DNA from: DASPOJ01 sp050014395 | GTDB lineage: Bacteria > Acidobacteriota > Terriglobia > Acidiferrales > UBA7541 | Assembly (NCBI GenBank): GCA_050014395.1 | Contig: JBEKDK010000031.1 | Location: 1-32,752, forward strand | Reading direction: 5' to 3' | Length of the DNA: 32,752 bases | Shown here: positions 31,201 to 32,752 of the stretch, piece after piece | How positions within the stretch are numbered: position 1 is the stretch's first letter | Layout of the letters: each line of letters starts with the position of its first letter | The notes under the pieces: generated by a model | Told to the model about the DNA's origin: nothing | Database searches by the model: none | What the model saw: the letters and a program-made list of their open reading frames with translations, nothing else | Made by a program: the position numbers and the translations under genes

Positions 31201-32350
31201 CCACGTGCAGGCGCCCGCCGAAATGTCCACCGAGCAGCGCTGCTTCGAGATTGGGGACATCAATGCCGCCGGGGCCAGCTTGATAGTCGCCGCTGGTTGA
31301 AATTCCGGCATCGTGAAACCATAAATGCGAAATCGCGATGCGATTGGCTGCGTAATGGCCGCTCGTGATCCATTCCGCCGCGGCGCCATCGGCTGCGCCG
31401 CTGGCGGTGTATTTTCCCTGTCCGCCGAATTCGACGTCACCGGTGGGCGCGGTCGGCGCATCAAACGCGTCGCGAACATCTTCGAGATCCAAGTTACCGC
31501 GATAGCGAAACGTCAAGGCCTGCGGCGCGGCGCCTTGAAGATCAGCATTGGCGTCGAGCGTCGAGTGCGGCAAGTGCAAAATAAGTTGCGTCAGGTGGAA
31601 GTCCGGCTGGCTGATCGTGAATCGCGCCGATAGGTCGCACGCAAATGGGATCAGGCGCCCCTCCTGAAACTCCGCGTGTTTCCATTCGAGATCGCCGAAA
31701 TAAAGTGGCTGGCCCGCAACTGCCGCGTAATCCAAGGCGAAATCGAAATCTTTGGCTTCAAGATCGAGCGGCTGGCGCCGGTCGTTGTAGAAAAATTCCC
31801 CGTTGTCTAGGCGGATCGTGGCGATGGCCAGCTCGAACAAACGCTGCCGCCACGGCGTCGGCGCCTTGCGAGACGCCGGCGAAGGAAGATTCGTTGAACC
31901 GTCGGGCGCGACGATCAGACGGAACGAGGGATGCTCGATCTCCAAACTGGAAAGCGATAGCGCGCGGCGCCATAGCGCGTCGCCGCGAACCACGGCGACA
32001 ATGCGATCCGCATGGAACAATGGAGCCGCGCCGGCGGCTTCTTTGCCGTGCAGCGTGAAATTTTCGAGCGTGGCGCGCAGAGAGAACCATTCGATGCGAA
32101 CCGCGCCCAGTTCGGCGCGGCCGCCCGTGCTTGCGTCGACATCGGAAACGATTATGTGGCGCGCCCAGCGGTCCGCGATGCCAGTCCAAATCAAAATCCC
32201 GGCGAGCAGCGCGACGATCAACGCAGCGCTCGCGATCATCATGACGGCGCGGCGAACGTTGCGACGGAATCGCCCTCCCTGCACCGCGCTCCGCGGCGCC
32301 GCGGCGTGGCGCGGTCTCTTGGCGCGCCGCGAAAGTTTGATCTTCCACAT
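28280..32350 (-). CDS. tamB: TamB-family translocation and assembly module protein
   Basis: 1356 aa. It is anchored to the inner membrane by one N-terminal helix (about 36-56, 'VMMIASAALIVALLAGILIW') after a very basic cytoplasmic start. The rest is a long periplasmic array of beta strands, the AsmA-like/TamB groove that spans the periplasm and moves hydrophobic cargo (phospholipids or outer-membrane proteins). The last 300 or so residues form the TamB (DUF490, PF04357) domain: 'LHLVGLTGHSSADGHAAFAG', 'GHIHLLTGDMTFRGNRYKLT', 'VLNVEATTTIQQYDVTLDF', 'LLALGQTGQESGL', 'LGSRVERLFGITSFRVDPFL', ending in 'GLDFIIRKRYK'. The length is typical. The start ATG overlaps the stop of the SurA-like gene (TAATG, 32352-32348), so the two are translationally coupled. 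Confidence 0.93.
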   Translation of the reverse strand: MWKIKLSRRAKRPRHAAAPRSAVQGGRFRRNVRRAVMMIASAALIVALLAGILIWTGIADRWARHIIVSDVDASTGGRAELGAVRIEWFSLRATLENFTLHGKEAAGAAPLFHADRIVAVVRGDALWRRALSLSSLEIEHPSFRLIVAPDGSTNLPSPASRKAPTPWRQRLFELAIATIRLDNGEFFYNDRRQPLDLEAKDFDFALDYAAVAGQPLYFGDLEWKHAEFQEGRLIPFACDLSARFTISQPDFHLTQLILHLPHSTLDANADLQGAAPQALTFRYRGNLDLEDVRDAFDAPTAPTGDVEFGGQGKYTASGAADGAAAEWITSGHYAANRIAISHLWFHDAGISTSGDYQAGPGGIDVPNLEAALLGGHFGGRLHVDYTGPRFRLDWMGGGADLAQVFAAVEHSGFPLAPLHWAGNVGMTATATWTGGFDDMEARGVFEITPPAAPAAGTIPAEAHLDFDYLVTPQIVRIGASQITTPPSTVAFQGFIGKHDSALDLTLATTRLADWDDFINTLRGPGAEPVPVGGEADWNGTITGPIGSPTFTGAVRAQQARYGALDWAALAGALVYGPSQFAMSHTVARHGRFTAQLDMSLALRDWTFEPESAWTLDASVTAADTDDVQQILGWSYPVHGTLSGEFHGGGTRADPQLTGSFDVTDLTGWGWRFARARGELAMRGSSVSIANAELRLPVAPGAAAGAPPGLLTGGFTYDTHARTASFNVTGAAIPLETIPRAQLPKLSVGGELSFELRGHGPRRAPQAEGSVRVVNLKLGGDVIGSFQGNVSGDGSAISVQVNSVMTAGSLNGQLEVSLTGNDPVQGQMNFTQLDLDPFLVAALHLVGLTGHSSADGHAAFAGFLAQPDTLAVELELSRIDFHVESVDLENSGPLRINYRTGEVRIEQANLHGADTDVSIAGDARFGAGQALDLRVAGAVNLQLLTGFFPDLDASGRAQVDAAIAGTLAAPRIRGSVRVEDASASYGEFPAGLSHVKGNFIFDETRVVLSGITAQTGGGTAQISGTVTYGDGPLRLDLAANSDQVRVRYPVGMSWLAGGSLRLVGDSNAAVLSGHVVVSRLLMSEGFDLASLVGSSGEPIGTPTTASPFLRNLQFDLQADASPDARMQWTGANFQIDASLRVRGTWERPIMLGHIHLLTGDMTFRGNRYKLTRGELNFSNPFRLDPVLNVEATTTIQQYDVTLDFTGPASRLSLSYRADPPLPSSDIISLLALGQTGQESGLRSTSGASSPQLGATTLLSEAVSSQLGSRVERLFGITSFRVDPFLGGPTSLQTSAARVTIEQQVTRNLSVTYVTNVSSTQEQVIQIEYDISRTLSVDALRDENGTFGLDFIIRKRYK

Positions 32351-32752
32351 TATTTCGGCGCTCCGCTCGACGGCGACGATGCATTCGATCCGGGCGCGGC
32401 GACGGGCGCCGCAATTATTTCGATGCGCAGGCGGCCCTTCGTTTCATCGATCCACTGGCCGGCCATGCGATTGATTTCCTGCTCGGTGAGCAGCTCGCGA
32501 ATGTGATCCTGCACTTCGCCGAGCGGCGGCGCGGCCTGGCCTTGCTTCTGCAGCGCCGGAACCAACTGCTCGTTGTAATAGGTTTCGATTTGCTTGGCAT
32601 CGATCTGCACGGCATCGCGGAATTTGGAATCGAGATACCGCTCGAGATCGGTTTGCCGCGCGACCTTTGGTTGGACGTCGTCCCGACTTCCAACAATTGG
32701 TCGCGCGGCAAACGTATCTCGAGCGTTATCTCGATTCCAAATTCCGCGATGC
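32350..32752 (-). CDS. SurA-N-like periplasmic chaperone/peptidyl-prolyl isomerase family protein (C-terminal part)
   Basis: The gene runs off the right edge; the trusted part (32350-32611) encodes about 87 residues. It reads 'QIDAKQIETYYNEQLVPALQ', 'GQAAPPLGEVQDHIRELLTE' and 'QEINRMAGQWIDETKGRLRI', then a Ser/Pro tail. This helical pattern (V.I...EI..YY...L.P......G...P.L.EV...IR..L..Q) is the end of SurA-N or trigger-factor-like chaperone domains of outer-membrane biogenesis proteins. Upstream of 32612 the sequence enters a fold-back palindrome. The residues 'QTDLERYLDSKFRDAV' there still fit the family, but anything further N-terminal cannot be trusted. Its TAA overlaps the tamB ATG. Confidence 0.6.
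   Translation of the reverse strand, partial: HRGIWNRDNARDTFAARPIVGSRDDVQPKVARQTDLERYLDSKFRDAVQIDAKQIETYYNEQLVPALQKQGQAAPPLGEVQDHIRELLTEQEINRMAGQWIDETKGRLRIEIIAAPVAAPGSNASSPSSGAPK
32612..32752. repeat. 141-base near-perfect fold-back palindrome at the window end
   Basis: The left arm 32612-32665 (starting GCATCGCGGAATTTGG) is matched by the reverse complement of 32699-32752 at 51 of 54 positions. The 33-base middle (32666-32698) is also largely self-complementary (TTGGTTGGA against TTCCAACAA). The right arm stops at the last base of the window. This is a typical shape for an assembly or amplification artefact at a contig end. Confidence 0.9.

Noticed and set aside
29132..31300. 722-codon plus-strand open frame
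   Set aside because: It is antisense to tamB, Arg/Ala-rich without any recognisable domain, and an expected shadow of a GC-rich gene.

Overview
GC-rich bacterial DNA with tightly packed genes. The mix suggests a soil-type member of the Acidobacteriota: a LolA-like lipoprotein beside an FtsX/MacB-type permease, FtsH beside TilS, a TamB/SurA-like pair, M28 and GH39 secreted enzymes, carboxypeptidase-regulatory-domain proteins, and REP/RAYT and RHS relics. This assignment rests on gene content and protein style only; no rRNA is present. The last 141 bases form a fold-back palindrome, so the right edge may be a contig end carrying an assembly artefact.

Layout. (1) 1-8080, all on the minus strand, read right to left: two small unknown proteins, folP, a secreted M28-fold protein that has lost its metal ligands, a Rieske oxygenase, ruvX, mltG, two unknown genes coupled to mltG by short overlaps, a LolA-like lipoprotein, and the first 31 codons of an ABC-transporter permease. 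(2) 8190-9929, plus strand: a secreted GH39-type glycosidase. (3) 9957-15327, minus strand: a small secreted protein made of four 20-residue Pro-rich repeats, then a multi-pass membrane protein, a one-pass membrane protein, tilS and ftsH. (4) 15695-17846: a tRNA with anticodon CAT and its promoter, followed by decayed DNA. This holds the C-terminal relic of a REP-associated (RAYT) transposase, a secreted-protein gene cut by one amber codon, an RHS/YD fragment, one intact secreted protein, and REP-like repeats on both sides of that gene. (5) 17847-24520: NAD-dependent epimerase (-), sialate O-acetylesterase-like protein (+), DUF486 membrane protein (-), TolC-type outer-membrane protein (+), two small secreted regulatory-domain proteins (-), a LysW-like zinc ribbon with a hyper-acidic tail (-), and a NUDIX hydrolase (+) fired from the same promoter region. 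(6) 24656-28179, minus strand: a DUF4126 protein with a flavoprotein disulfide oxidoreductase, then a HigB/HigA toxin-antitoxin pair running directly into pcm. (7) 28280-32752, minus strand: a SurA-like protein (partial) coupled to a large TamB.

How the genes work together. Envelope biogenesis dominates: MltG (glycan-strand cutting), LolA-like lipoprotein plus permease, SurA-like/TamB (outer-membrane protein assembly or lipid transport), TolC (efflux) and FtsH (membrane protein quality control). Housekeeping enzymes (FolP, RuvX, TilS, Pcm) are interspersed. Translation starts are of two kinds. Many have good Shine-Dalgarno sequences; others have none and instead carry a -10-like hexamer 6-9 bases ahead of the start, which suggests leaderless mRNAs. 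The most novel-looking items are the repeat-peptide operon, the metal-ligand-free M28 protein, the acidic-tailed LysW-like protein, and the tRNA-flanking relic zone.
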